Shown piece after piece: positions 45,393-55,294 of a DNA stretch of 64,000 bases; the first letter of the stretch is position 1; each line of letters begins with the position of its first letter. Position numbers and translations under genes: made by a program. The notes under the pieces were generated by a model. It was given only the letters and a program-made list of their open reading frames with translations. It did not search any database and was not told the DNA's origin. Origin of the DNA: Candidatus Zhuqueibacterota bacterium (GTDB lineage: Bacteria; Zhuqueibacterota; Zhuqueibacteria; Oceanimicrobiales; Oceanimicrobiaceae); NCBI GenBank assembly GCA_029262055.1, contig JAJDAD010000071.1, positions 1-64,000 of the forward strand, read 5' to 3'.

Positions 45393-46811
45393 TTACTCCG
45401 CATAAAAATTGATAACTTCCCGAATAGCAGCACTGCAAACCGGGTCATACGGAACAAGGCTTCTGGAAAACATGCGACAATCGACCGCGGGCCGGTAAAG
45501 TCCGGCTGAGCTGTAACCCGCACCTTCGAATGCGCCGACTTTGCCATAATGTTCGGTCTGCTGCATTTTCTCTAATTGCTGCACCCGCAATTTATCCCAC
45601 TTTTCGTAATAGCCCGGCTTACTCCTATCCCAGGTGCGGCGCACGGCTTCGAGGCTATCGAAGAATGCTTTGGACCAGGGGGTCGGCAGGGGCGTGTTCT
45701 CTTCAGTAAACGAGTGCCATTTGAGTTCAGCCGGATCGAGTAAGGCAGTTACGTTTGCTTCCCAGGGCTCGACCCCGGAGGCGTAAAAATCAAGATAAGA
45801 GATGGAGCTGGAGTAGTACTCGTCACCAAGTCCGGCAAAAGAGTGGCCGAATTCGTGGGTGATCATGTACTCAAGCTGCCATTCGAGGTCCGGGTTTTCT
45901 TCGATGGTGTGACCGGTTGCATAAAGCTGGTAAATGCCGCCTCCGCCATAGCGGTTGGCGTTGGTCATGATGTAAATGAAATCATAAGGCGCGGCTGCTG
46001 CAATGTCCCGAATCGTGCGGTTTTCATAAGTCAAAACATAGCGCGGAGAATCAAAGGAGTTGTAGGAGGTCCCGAGAGCCGTGTTCTTCCAGAGGTTCTT
46101 GCGCGGCTCATCGATGCCGGAATCTTCGGAGATCACTTCGATGGCGCGGATGTTCAGCTTGCCGGCGTTTTCCTTAAAAGGTGAAGTTCGCAAAATGACC
46201 TCTCGCCAGCGCTGGGCGTCCTTTCTGAACTTGCCCATGTCGTCTTTGCTGTAGCCATCGCCGAGAAGAAGAAAGTCAACTTTCTGGTGCGGAGGGCCAT
46301 TCTCCAGCAAGTTGACCACTTTGAATGCCCGGCCGCGCTTCTCCCGGTTCACGAAACGGGAGGAAGGGTCGATGACAGTTGAAAAAATATCCTGGAAATG
46401 CATCCACTTGTCACGCTTAGCCAGCACCACTTGCACCGGTTTTTTCGAAAATGGCAGGAGCACGCTTTCATGAAACGTGCGAACTTTTTCGTCCCGTGCT
46501 TCCTGCGTCGTCTCCCATTCGCCGTAAATGCTGGCAAATCCGCGCGAATAAATGAGCTGGTTGGTTTCGACGTCGAAGACTTTAACCAGGTATTTGCCGC
46601 GATTTAGCGTATCAATGAGGTCCTTACGGCTGCCGGCCCAGGCGCCCTCTTCATAAACCTGATCCAGGCCGACAAACTCGGTGGTGGCAGTGCCGGTGTG
46701 AAAGTAGTCAACGCGCAGGGTTTTGTTTTCGAAGAAGCGCTCAAATAGCGGTGTTTGCGCGGTTGCGGCGGTAGCCGCCAAAATCACAAATAGGCTTAAA
46801 GAGAATTTCAT
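45393..46811 (-). CDS. Secreted M64-family (IgA-type) metallopeptidase
   Basis: A signal peptide (MKFSLSLFVILAATAATAQ) precedes a ~110-residue beta domain and an M64 catalytic domain. The zinc motif is HEFGHSFAGLGDEYY, and the fold opens with VDFLLLGDGYSKDDM. Members cleave proteins outside the cell. GGAGG lies five bases before ATG 46811. 472 aa. Confidence 0.9.
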   Translation of the reverse strand: MKFSLSLFVILAATAATAQTPLFERFFENKTLRVDYFHTGTATTEFVGLDQVYEEGAWAGSRKDLIDTLNRGKYLVKVFDVETNQLIYSRGFASIYGEWETTQEARDEKVRTFHESVLLPFSKKPVQVVLAKRDKWMHFQDIFSTVIDPSSRFVNREKRGRAFKVVNLLENGPPHQKVDFLLLGDGYSKDDMGKFRKDAQRWREVILRTSPFKENAGKLNIRAIEVISEDSGIDEPRKNLWKNTALGTSYNSFDSPRYVLTYENRTIRDIAAAAPYDFIYIMTNANRYGGGGIYQLYATGHTIEENPDLEWQLEYMITHEFGHSFAGLGDEYYSSSISYLDFYASGVEPWEANVTALLDPAELKWHSFTEENTPLPTPWSKAFFDSLEAVRRTWDRSKPGYYEKWDKLRVQQLEKMQQTEHYGKVGAFEGAGYSSAGLYRPAVDCRMFSRSLVPYDPVCSAAIREVINFYAE

Positions 46812-47274
46812 TTTTCCTCCGGATTTTGAAACGTGTTAGTCGACCCCGGTCTCCTAACAGACTTAACTGAGACGTGCGGCAATTGGGCACTATCGTGCTC
46901 GCTATACACTGCAAATAGGCACGGCCCTAGCAGACTGTGTGAAAAGGCCTGTTTTCCGCCCTGAAGGGCTGAGATGGTTGTCTTGGCGCCTTGGACCCCG
47001 CCATGAATGGCGGGGCTGTTGATATGTTTTGGTTGTAAACAGCCGCCCGCGCTCCCTCTTGCCGGTAGCTTTTTGCTAAGGCTGTTGATATGTTTTGGTT
47101 GTAAATAGCCCCATGCTTCAGCGCCGGGAATCGGTTAAGTTCAGCACAACATCAAGGGCTTCAGCCCCTGTTCACACAATCTCCAAGGGCACACGCCACA
47201 CAACATTCCAGTTCATGTTACCCATTTTCCGGGCCAGCCGTCCAGGCATTCGGGCTGGATTGCGGCCTGTCCAT
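46812..47274. other. Intergenic region rich in palindromes
   Basis: No gene. It contains a GCCCTGAAGGGC palindrome (about 46959-46970), the hairpins and direct repeats of 46996-47110, and GGGCTTCAGCCC (about 47156-47167). These look like REP-type repetitive sequences. Confidence 0.6.
46996..47110. repeat. Hairpin plus 31-bp direct repeat
   Basis: CCCCGCC (46996-47002) pairs with GGCGGGG (47009-47015). The 31-bp unit 47014-47044 recurs at 47080-47110 with one difference; each unit is itself a hairpin (GGCTGTT ... AACAGCC, and GGCTGTT ... AATAGCC in the second copy). Confidence 0.75.
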
Positions 47275-47754
47275 TTATTCTTCGATGAGCGCGCCCGCTC
47301 CCTTGATTTGATAAATGGTCAAAGGGCCCCCGGCCGTCTCCGGATCAAACATCTCGCCGCGTTCTTCAGCCGCATGTTCAAGGTAGGCCAGGGCCTGTTC
47401 TGCGTCCAGTTCGATCTTGTACAGCTCCCCCTCTGCGACTGTCTTCTTCCCTTTTGCGTCGCCCGGGAAGACTATCTCGCCGTCCTTTACTTTCACCTTT
47501 AGCTTCTGCCCCGGTTCGGAGCCGGAGACTTCAATCCAGCAGCCCTGGTTCTGACAGACATCGGCGATGGTCCCTGCGATTTGCACCTTTTTGCCCAGGT
47601 GCGCATCCGGATCTGCCAGGATCATGGCGATGGCGGTTGATTCCGACAGGGTCATTTTTTCGCCGAACTGTGTCATCTCTTCGCCGGTCGTGCAACTGCT
47701 CAGGGATATCGACATGCCGACCAGCGCCGCGGTTAATCCAAATTTCAGTAACAT
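47275..47754 (-). CDS. DUF4920 lipoprotein
   Basis: Lipobox SISLSSC (Cys at ~22) followed by a domain with the DUF4920 hallmark DVCQNQGCWIEVSG. The function is unknown; the conserved Cys pair suggests metal or redox chemistry. GGAGAA lies upstream of ATG 47754. 159 aa. Confidence 0.82.
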   Translation of the reverse strand: MLLKFGLTAALVGMSISLSSCTTGEEMTQFGEKMTLSESTAIAMILADPDAHLGKKVQIAGTIADVCQNQGCWIEVSGSEPGQKLKVKVKDGEIVFPGDAKGKKTVAEGELYKIELDAEQALAYLEHAAEERGEMFDPETAGGPLTIYQIKGAGALIEE

Positions 47755-47797
47755 AGTGTTCTCCTCAAATCAGATTGAATGTTTTCCTCCATCATTG

Positions 47798-48154
47798 TCA
47801 GCACTGGTTATCCGGTTTCGGATGCTCAATTGCATGCTTGATGACTCCTTTGACATCCTTTATTGGCAGATCATCAGTGTCTTTGAAATTTATGCATCCC
47901 TTACCCGTTTTTATGCCCGGGTTGTTTTCTTTGAATGCTGCAATGTGATGGTAGCCGCAGGTGTACAACGAGATATATTTTTTCTGGTTCGCCAATGCCA
48001 CCCAGCCCTCGCCAATCTTGTAGGTTGGCATCCTGTAACTCATATCTACAACAGCGGCCGGATAGAGCTTGACAATCAAAGCGTGCAGCGTATCGAACCG
48101 CTCACGCCGCTCCGCCGGAACCGAATTGATGTAACTCCCTACTTCAGCATTCAT
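47798..48154 (-). CDS. DUF1801 (YdhG-type) protein
   Basis: 118 aa with the family pattern MSYRMPTYKIGEGWVALANQKKYISLY and GKGCINFK near the C-terminus. Small cytosolic proteins of this family have a CyaY/YjbR-like fold and no firm function. AGGA lies about 12 bases upstream. Confidence 0.85.
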   Translation of the reverse strand: MNAEVGSYINSVPAERRERFDTLHALIVKLYPAAVVDMSYRMPTYKIGEGWVALANQKKYISLYTCGYHHIAAFKENNPGIKTGKGCINFKDTDDLPIKDVKGVIKHAIEHPKPDNQC

Positions 48155-48419
48155 TTTGACCTGGTCCTCATGAAGGCGCCGGACGACCGCTTCGAACTTA
48201 AGGCGGAGAAAAGAGCACGACAGTCAGTTCTTTCTGGCACAACACAAATCGCGCTTGTCAAGCGGGTCGCCTGCACACAAAGTGTAAACCCGAAATGGGC
48301 ATGAATGGGGTACAAAAACCCTGCGAACGAATCTCTGTGTGCTTAAACGTACAGCAATTGCGAGTGAAAGGCAACCGTAAATCCGTGAGGATCAGTTGAT
48401 GCGGCGGACAGAGTCCGCC
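48155..48419. other. Intergenic region, nothing recognised
   Basis: About 265 bp between the DUF1801 gene and the 3' end of the DUF2867 gene. I see no gene, hairpin terminator or repeat family here. Confidence 0.4.
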
Positions 48420-49049
48420 CTACTTCTGCCAGTCCTTTAGTCCAGTGATTGAACTAGTGGTTTGTGGGGTAGAGGCGTACGTTACACACCAGGCACGATG
48501 CAGGCGACGCAACAGGGATGGATATACGATCCACTGCCGAAACGGTTTGATCAAGGGCATATAGAATGCGGTGATCACACCGACGGGTTTGACATGGATG
48601 GCCCACAACAAACGATAGCCATCCTCTTGTGGCAGGAGTACCCAGACGAGCGCGGCGTGTACTGTCGCATTGCGGATTTCACTTACCGCCTCGGTCGGGT
48701 ACACGTAGAGCACGGTGAACGGGCCGTCCTTGGTTCCGGGCGTAACCAATGAGCCGGCCTGGTCCGCTTGCGTCAAACGATGCCGAAGCAAACCCGCGCT
48801 GCTTGCCGGCTTGCGGTCCCACCCGAACAAAGAACCCAGCATCCAGCGAATGGCGAATAACCACCTGACCGGAGCGCTCGGCCGGCCGGTCGCCGACAGG
48901 GTACGCACATCTGCGACCGTACGCCCTTCACCTCCGCCGGGTAAGTCCAGACGCCAGACATCGTGGAGGGGTACATCTTGGAGGATGGCGTGCGCGCGTA
49001 GGTCTTGCTTCAGATACTCTGTTCCGTCTGTTCGCCTCCAGGGGGCGAT
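48420..49049 (-). CDS. DUF2867-like protein with possible AUC start codon
   Basis: The conserved part runs from DVWRLDLPGGGEGRTVADVRTL through WMLGSLFGWD to the C-terminal LLRRLHRAWCVTY. The frame is open upstream to a TGA, yet the only standard start is GTG 48908, which would cut off ~47 residues including DVWRLDLPG. At 49049 an ATC (IAPWRRTDG) is preceded by GGAG (49061-49058) with an ideal eight-base spacer, so translation probably begins there with a non-standard AUC, or the base is a sequencing error. 209 aa from that point. Confidence 0.65.
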   Translation of the reverse strand: MAPWRRTDGTEYLKQDLRAHAILQDVPLHDVWRLDLPGGGEGRTVADVRTLSATGRPSAPVRWLFAIRWMLGSLFGWDRKPASSAGLLRHRLTQADQAGSLVTPGTKDGPFTVLYVYPTEAVSEIRNATVHAALVWVLLPQEDGYRLLWAIHVKPVGVITAFYMPLIKPFRQWIVYPSLLRRLHRAWCVTYASTPQTTSSITGLKDWQK

Positions 49050-49168
49050 GGTTGTTTCTCCTTTTGTTCTACATGGCGCCGCAAATCAGAGGCACGTTTT
49101 GTGAAGATGGACAAGGGCTCGAAGCCTCAAAGTCGCAGGCTTGCGGCAGCGTAAGCGCGTCCGTTGAG

Positions 49169-50608
49169 CTACGGCTTCCATCCAAAACAATAAAGTGCTT
49201 TAACGGTTCGAATATAAAGCCTGCCATCAGCAATGGCGGGGGTAGCATAGCACGCCTCGTCAAGATCATTTACCGCGACTACATCGAGGCTGCCATCGGT
49301 GGTCAGCACGCTGACCTTGCCTTCTCGGCTGACCATGAAAATCTTGTCGTCAGCCGCTACCGGCGAAGCATAGTACTGGCCCAACGCGCCTTTGAGGCGC
49401 CCTTGCTTGATCACAGCACCCGTCGCCGGCTTGAAGGACGTTGCAATGCCGCCATCGTTTACCATGTAGAGAACATCGTGATACAGCAATGGCGAGGGCA
49501 ACTGAGGAACGGCCCGGCGGTACTGCCAAAGTATACTTTCTTCAGTCATGTCTCCTTGCCCACCCAAGCGGATGGCGAGCATCCCGTTCAGGCTGCTCAG
49601 CGCCGCCCGAAAAAAATACCAGTCGTTTTTGTCGAGTTGTTTGTCCCCTGCTAAATCTACAAAACCGAACCAGGAACTTGCGGGTTCATCCGGCAATTCG
49701 TTTTCAGTCAGGAATCCGTTGCCGTCGTTATCTTGTTTAGACAAGGTCTCCTCAAAGGAAGGCACGTTAACCTGTTTTCCGGGTTGATTGAGCGAAGAAC
49801 CGTAACCGTTAATGAATAAGGTGTCATTCCTCATGACAGGTGTAGACTTCATTTCAAATGAAAGGCCCCGGACCCACCAGATCTTTTCGCCTGTCTCGAC
49901 CGAATATGCGGTTAAGAGAAAAGAGCCGGGAACAATGACCTGCGTTCCTCCTGCCGGAGGAGAGTAGAGAACAGGTGTGGAATGTCCGCTTTTGGCTTCA
50001 GGGCGGGCCGTCTGCCACAGTACCTTGCCGCTGTTCTTGTCTACGGCTATGATGAAAGAATTCGTATTTTGGTCGCAAACCAGAATCAGTTTACTGCCGG
50101 CCAGGATGGGCGATGCCCCCATGCCGTAAATATTGTTAAAAGGCCCAAGCGGTAGCTGCCACTGCTTGCGACCGTCAACACTATATGAAATCAAACCGAA
50201 GTCCGGGAAAAAGACGTAAGCGGTTTTACCGTCTGTTGCTGGAGTTGGTGACGCCGGTGAATTTCGATGGTCCAGTTTTTCTGTGCGTGGTCTCGGCGCC
50301 TTTCTACGCCAAACGGTATCCCCGGTCACGCGGTCGATGCAAATGGTCAACAAGTCATTGCCCTCATAGGCCGTCAGGAAGACGTGCTTGTCCGTAAGAA
50401 CAGGAGATGAATAACCGTCAGGCAGCACGGTTTTCCAAATCAGGTTTTCATCCGGGCTTAACTCGACGGGCAGACCCGTTGTGTGACTGATGCCGGAACC
50501 ATTCGGTCCACGAAACTGCCACCAATTATGATCCGTTTTGTCTTGCGCGACCGTTGTCCCGGCAGTTATTACGAGCACTGCTAAACTAAACACGCACCTT
50601 GCGGGCAT
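49169..50608 (-). CDS. Secreted PQQ-type beta-propeller protein with EF-hand-like insertion
   Basis: A signal peptide (MPARCVFSLAVLVITAGTTVAQD) is followed by an eight-bladed PQQ-like propeller (WWQFRGPNGSGIS opening, blades such as GDTVWRRKAPRP and GKVLWQTARPE). A segment near residues 290-325 contains DNDGNGFLTENEL and DLAGDKQLDKNDW, two EF-hand-type calcium loops inserted between blades. Start 50608 has AGAGGA six bases upstream; 50662 would add 18 residues. Enzymatic activity is not evident; 479 aa. Confidence 0.85.
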   Translation of the reverse strand: MPARCVFSLAVLVITAGTTVAQDKTDHNWWQFRGPNGSGISHTTGLPVELSPDENLIWKTVLPDGYSSPVLTDKHVFLTAYEGNDLLTICIDRVTGDTVWRRKAPRPRTEKLDHRNSPASPTPATDGKTAYVFFPDFGLISYSVDGRKQWQLPLGPFNNIYGMGASPILAGSKLILVCDQNTNSFIIAVDKNSGKVLWQTARPEAKSGHSTPVLYSPPAGGTQVIVPGSFLLTAYSVETGEKIWWVRGLSFEMKSTPVMRNDTLFINGYGSSLNQPGKQVNVPSFEETLSKQDNDGNGFLTENELPDEPASSWFGFVDLAGDKQLDKNDWYFFRAALSSLNGMLAIRLGGQGDMTEESILWQYRRAVPQLPSPLLYHDVLYMVNDGGIATSFKPATGAVIKQGRLKGALGQYYASPVAADDKIFMVSREGKVSVLTTDGSLDVVAVNDLDEACYATPAIADGRLYIRTVKALYCFGWKP

Positions 50609-50735
50609 TGCGATTCCTCTGGTTTGGTTGATGATCAAAAAGCAGATATGTTTCAGTAGCAATTTAACGATTCTTCTACCTGGTTGAAGAATGCCGGATA
50701 ACGCCCCTCATCGGGCGCGCTACTTGCCGCAACTG

Positions 50736-51719
50736 TCAGGTTTTGCTGTCATGTTCCATCGCTATGATCACTTTGCCTTTATGGCTTCCTTCGCCAAGAT
50801 ACCGGATGGCTTGAGGTGCCTCACTCAACTTGTACGGGCCATCTAGCACGGGCTTGACTTTACCGGCTTCGAAAAGTTCAGTCACATAGCCCAAATCTTT
50901 GTTAGGCTTCAAGGCAACGATACGTATTTTCTTTTTACTGATCATCGAAATCCACGGCCCCAGGACTAAGGCCTGGAAAACTCGAGTCAGGGACCCCCCG
51001 ACCGTGACATAGGTTCCACCGGGACTTAGTGCGCGCGCGTAATCGAATGTCGAACGATTGGTTTTAACATCGAGAATCAGGTCGTAGCATTGTCCATTTT
51101 TCGTGAAATCTTCCTGAGTGTAATCAATGACATGGTCAAAGCCCAGTGAGCGTAGCATATCCAATTTCCCTGAGCTGTCAACACCAGTCACTTCCACGTC
51201 CTTTAACCTGGCAATCTGCACTCCAAAAGTGCCGACGCCTCCGCCCGCACCGTTAATCAAAAGCTTTTGCCCTGCCTGAATTTGCCCTTTGTCACGAAGG
51301 CCCTGTATAGCCAGCATTGCCGCGTGCGGGATCGACGCTGCCTCATCGAAAGTCATGCTGGCCGGTTTCAGCGCTAATGCATTTTCCCGTGCACAGACAT
51401 ACTCAGCGAAACCGCCAAAGCCGCACTCCGATATGTCCCCGAACACCTCATCACCTGGTTGAAACTTGTCTACGTTTCTGCCAACCGTTTCAACCTGCCC
51501 GGCTACGTCAAGTCCAAGTATATTGATTTTTGGTTTTAGAAGCCCAAATAGCAGGCGAATCAGGAACGGCTTGCCGCGCAGGAGACCCCAGTCCCAGTCA
51601 TTGACGGAAGCGGCGTGAACTTTGATTAAGACCTCGTCGTCCCTGAGAACAGGTTTATCTACTTCTCTTAATTCGAGACCATCAGGCGTTCCGTATTTTG
51701 AAAACACGATTGCTTTCAT
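50736..51719 (-). CDS. Zinc-independent MDR oxidoreductase (quinone-oxidoreductase-like)
   Basis: NAD(P)-dependent medium-chain reductase. The Rossmann motif is GAGGGVGTFGVQIAR and the substrate domain has ASVNDWDWGLLRG; the Cys/His/Cys zinc ligands of alcohol dehydrogenases are absent. The start 51719 has GGAGG five bases upstream; 51731 would add four residues. 327 aa. The substrate is unknown. Confidence 0.88.
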   Translation of the reverse strand: MKAIVFSKYGTPDGLELREVDKPVLRDDEVLIKVHAASVNDWDWGLLRGKPFLIRLLFGLLKPKINILGLDVAGQVETVGRNVDKFQPGDEVFGDISECGFGGFAEYVCARENALALKPASMTFDEAASIPHAAMLAIQGLRDKGQIQAGQKLLINGAGGGVGTFGVQIARLKDVEVTGVDSSGKLDMLRSLGFDHVIDYTQEDFTKNGQCYDLILDVKTNRSTFDYARALSPGGTYVTVGGSLTRVFQALVLGPWISMISKKKIRIVALKPNKDLGYVTELFEAGKVKPVLDGPYKLSEAPQAIRYLGEGSHKGKVIIAMEHDSKT

Positions 51720-51750
51720 GGCTTCCTCCAAGACCGGTTTGGCCGGTCAT

Positions 51751-51885
51751 TTTCAGAATAGTGAACTATTCTCCCAACCCGGTTGAATCTACCTTGGCTG
51801 CAGGATGTTTGCTTGATGTGTGGCACGAGCCTTTAAAGCTGCGTGCCACACAACGTCTTTGTCCGGCCTTTCGTCCGGTTTGCGG
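51751..51885. repeat. Hairpin repeat R1, copy 1
   Basis: The fullest copy. It contains the palindrome GAATAGT/ACTATTC (about 51756-51771), then GTTGAATCTACC, then an 11-bp perfect stem TGTGTGGCACG (51817-51827) / CGTGCCACACA (51842-51852) and the common tail ACGTCTTTGTCCGG. It lies between the MDR and S9 peptidase genes. Confidence 0.82.
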
Positions 51886-51897
51886 ATCACTCCAAAA

Positions 51898-53820
51898 TCA
51901 TTTCTCGGACGACATTTCCTGCTCCTTCGTTCCATCTTTCAGGTGTTGATCCAAGAATCCCAAAATTGCCTTATAGCCATTGATTCGGTTTTCCTTTTTT
52001 CTGAATCCATGTCCTTCGTCATCAAATACAACGTACTCAACAGGGACACCATTTTGCCGGACCGCCTCGACAATATCATCCGATTCTACCTTCAGCACCC
52101 TTGGGTCGTTCGCGCCCTGCAGCACCATCAACGGTTGCACAATTTGGTCGGCATGAAACAGCGGTGAAATCCGGTGCAAGTATTCCTTGTCCGTTTCCGG
52201 GTTGCCCATTTCTTTGTAGAGTGCTTCTCTGAAGGCTTCCCACCACGGTGGAATGCTTTCTAATGTCCGAACCCAGTTTGAGATGCCGAATATATCAACA
52301 CCCGCCTGGAATTCCTCGGGTCGAAATGCTGCCGCCGCCAGGACCATATACCCGCCATAGCTGCCACCGATAATGCCGATTTTGCTTTCGTCCACGTAGC
52401 CGGTGGATGCAAGGAACTTTTTGGCGTCGACACAATCCGACAGATCATCTTCGCCGTGTTTGAGGTCGTCCAATTTGAAGAACGTTTTGCCGTATCCTGA
52501 ACTGCCCCGATTGTTGACGTCAATCACAACATAGCCATGATTGACTAAATATTGCGTCAACGCGCTATAACCGATTCTCGCCTGTCCGCCCGGTCCGCCG
52601 TGGACTTTCACCAACGCAGGGACTTTTTCTCCACGTTTGATGTGCTGCGGTTTGTAGAACACGGCCGGGATTTCAAGTCCATCGAATGATTCATAACGGA
52701 CGATCTCCGCTTCAACCAGGTCGAGCGGTTCAATTTCGGGATTTATGCTATTCGTGAGCTGGGTATATTGGTTCGTTTCAAAATTGTACACATACAAATT
52801 ATTCGGAGAACGTGAACCGTTGAAATAGAACGTCATCAACTTTTCGCCTTTTGAGATATTGACGGAAGTGATATTTCCGTTCGGTAGCTCTGGGAGGCTA
52901 ATCGGCTGAGTGGTTTCCGTATCGTAGATCTTAATCTCGGTTTTTGCATCACTGTTGATCCCGATGACCCGATATTTCCCGTTGTGGGAAAAATAACCGT
53001 ACATAATATCCCAATTCGTCTCCTCCACTTTTTCCGACTGACCCGCTTCGATGTCATAACTCTTCAGATATGTAAATTCCCTTCCTTCATCTGTCAGGTA
53101 ATACAGGTTTTTGGAATCAATACTGAATGTGACTGGAGAATAAGTCACGTCACCCTCATGAGGGCTCAGATGCTGTAATTCTCTCGTTTCGATGTCATAT
53201 AAGTACATCTCTGAGTTGTTTCTGGTAATCGTCTTACTTAAGGCCATAAATCGCTTGTCATTTGACATGCCGCCAAAGTTGTATCCCGCATCATTTTGAT
53301 AGATCCTTTTCGCGGCAAACGTTTCGATATCCACCTCATAGACGTCCATAAACTTGGGGTTTCTCATGTTCGAACCGTAGAAGAAACTCTTTTCGTCGCG
53401 GCTCCATCCGTAAAAAACTGCTCGCGCATTTTCACCGGGAGTCAAATCTTTGACTGTTCCATCTTCTTCCCGAAGATAAATGTGCCAGATTTCATCGCCG
53501 CCTTTGTCACCCCGGTAAAGGATGCGATTATCGGTGGGAAAGTAAGAAATAGCGAAGATGGCATCGTCTTTTGAATCGGTGAGCTGCTTCGGCTCACCAC
53601 CTTCGACCGGGATCGTATAGGCATTGTAAACACCCGACGCATCACTGGAGAATAGAACGGTCTTCCCATCAGCGGAGAAAGAACTTCCGAAGATGGAAGT
53701 TGTGTTCAAGAATTGTTCGATGGTGTATTGCCTTACTTCCCTGTAATCCGTATTGCTCTGACATCCGAAGAAAATGAACAAGACTAGCAAGAACATGACT
53801 GCAATTGCTTCTTTTTTCAT
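51898..53820 (-). CDS. S9-family prolyl oligopeptidase lipoprotein
   Basis: Lipobox FIFFGC (Cys20) anchors it to the envelope. A beta-propeller (~40-370) precedes the alpha/beta-hydrolase domain with nucleophile GGSYGG, acid GANDPRV and histidine DEGHGF, the standard S9 triad. Such dipeptidyl/oligopeptidases digest peptides in the periplasm. GAGGGGG lies five bases before ATG. 640 aa. Confidence 0.93.
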   Translation of the reverse strand: MKKEAIAVMFLLVLFIFFGCQSNTDYREVRQYTIEQFLNTTSIFGSSFSADGKTVLFSSDASGVYNAYTIPVEGGEPKQLTDSKDDAIFAISYFPTDNRILYRGDKGGDEIWHIYLREEDGTVKDLTPGENARAVFYGWSRDEKSFFYGSNMRNPKFMDVYEVDIETFAAKRIYQNDAGYNFGGMSNDKRFMALSKTITRNNSEMYLYDIETRELQHLSPHEGDVTYSPVTFSIDSKNLYYLTDEGREFTYLKSYDIEAGQSEKVEETNWDIMYGYFSHNGKYRVIGINSDAKTEIKIYDTETTQPISLPELPNGNITSVNISKGEKLMTFYFNGSRSPNNLYVYNFETNQYTQLTNSINPEIEPLDLVEAEIVRYESFDGLEIPAVFYKPQHIKRGEKVPALVKVHGGPGGQARIGYSALTQYLVNHGYVVIDVNNRGSSGYGKTFFKLDDLKHGEDDLSDCVDAKKFLASTGYVDESKIGIIGGSYGGYMVLAAAAFRPEEFQAGVDIFGISNWVRTLESIPPWWEAFREALYKEMGNPETDKEYLHRISPLFHADQIVQPLMVLQGANDPRVLKVESDDIVEAVRQNGVPVEYVVFDDEGHGFRKKENRINGYKAILGFLDQHLKDGTKEQEMSSEK

Positions 53821-53920
53821 GCGGGCCCCCTCTGTAGGGTTTAAGGTTTGGGATTGGGTTTAAGCGCACCTGCTGCTGGAGATCAGACACCATGCTTGCT
53901 TGAATGTTGCTGTTAGACAC

Positions 53921-53964
53921 GTAAAGCCGCGTGCCACACAACGTCTTTGCCCGGGCCGTCCGTC
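53921..53964. repeat. Hairpin repeat R1, copy 2 (partial)
   Basis: Has the right arm and tail (GCGTGCCACACAACGTCTTTG, CCGGGCC) but the left arm has decayed. It lies just past the 3' end of the arsenite pump gene. Confidence 0.7.
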
Positions 53965-53987
53965 CGCGCGTGTTCTTGAAATTCTAT

Positions 53988-55109
53988 TCATGCCTCCTGA
54001 GCATAAATTGTCGGTTTGCATCGTGGGTAGTCCAAATGACACTCGTTGAATATGTGGCACGTGCGCTTGCATATAGATACAAGCATGAGCATCAGAGGGA
54101 CTTCTATCAGCACGCCAACCACTGTAGCTAATGCTGCCCCGGACGACAAACCAAAAAGAATAACGGCAGTTGCTATGGCTACTTCAAAATGATTGGAAGC
54201 CCCTATCATAGCCGCCGGTGCAGCATCCTCGTAAGAAAGTTTTAGCCACCTCGCGAGTACAAAATAACCGATGGAAAAAATGACGACTGTTTGAATGAAA
54301 AGGGGAATGGCGATCCATAAAATAGTAAGCGGATTGCTGATGATGACTTCGCCTTTGAATGAGAAAAGCAGGACCAGGGTTAACAGTAGTGCAGTGATGC
54401 TGACAGGGGTGAGCCAATGCAGAAATCGTTCATTGAACCATTCTATGCCTTTGTATTGGATTATCCACTTCCTCGACCAATAGCCTGCAATCAGAGGCAC
54501 TGCCACATAAATTGCGACTGAAAGCAACATCGTCTGCCAGGGCACGGGCATGGAATTTACATTCAGCAATAATCCTCCCAATGGACCGTAGAGGACAAGC
54601 ATCATTAAAGAGTTGATTGCAACCATCACCAAAGTCAAACCATCGTTGCCTTTTGACAGATACCCCCACATCAGGACCATTGCCGTGCACGGTGCAATTC
54701 CCAACAAGATAGTGCCCGCGATATAACTGCGCCATAGCTCCACTTCTTCACCATTGGCAAGGATTTCCGTGCCGGGCAAGAAGTCTCTGAACAAGTAGCC
54801 CAAGAAGAAATAAGCGATTGCAAACATCGTGAATGGCTTGATAGCCCAATTTATGAAGAGAGTGAGAAAAACTGATTTCGGTGTTTTTGCTGATTTTACC
54901 ACTTGCGTGAAATCGATCTTTACCATAATCGGGTACATCATAAAAAACAGACAAACGGCAATGGGGATAGACACCTGGTAAATTGAAAAATCATTTAGAG
55001 TTGTGGCAATATCAGGAGCTACTTTTCCCAAAAGGATACCGCCGGCAATGCAAAGCAACACCCAGGCGGTCAAATACTGCTCAAAGATCGACAATTTTTT
55101 CTCAGCCAT
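53988..55109 (-). CDS. Arsenite efflux transporter ACR3
   Basis: Ten-helix inner-membrane transporter that expels As(III). The essential cysteine lies in [19 protein letters not shown], and [12 protein letters not shown] is in the conserved second half. 373 aa, normal length; the last ~20 residues ([20 protein letters not shown]) differ from typical endings and carry three cysteines. No arsR or arsC is adjacent, so its regulation is unclear. Confidence 0.93.
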   Translation of the reverse strand: MAEKKLSIFEQYLTAWVLLCIAGGILLGKVAPDIATTLNDFSIYQVSIPIAVCLFFMMYPIMVKIDFTQVVKSAKTPKSVFLTLFINWAIKPFTMFAIAYFFLGYLFRDFLPGTEILANGEEVELWRSYIAGTILLGIAPCTAMVLMWGYLSKGNDGLTLVMVAINSLMMLVLYGPLGGLLLNVNSMPVPWQTMLLSVAIYVAVPLIAGYWSRKWIIQYKGIEWFNERFLHWLTPVSITALLLTLVLLFSFKGEVIISNPLTILWIAIPLFIQTVVIFSIGYFVLARWLKLSYEDAAPAAMIGASNHFEVAIATAVILFGLSSGAALATVVGVLIEVPLMLMLVSICKRTCHIFNECHLDYPRCKPTIYAQEA

Positions 55110-55294
55110 TTGAATTAGTCTGCGTTATTCATGAATTGTTGTTCTATCAAATCCGCACGCCTCGAACGCGGCTGGATCCTTCAAAATAGATTTCGCCTGA
55201 ATGATAGTGATTGCTATATTAATGTTCAATACGTTGATTCAATATTTACCCAGGTTAGGTTTCCGGATGTACTTTTAAGGCACCGGTTGGCGGC

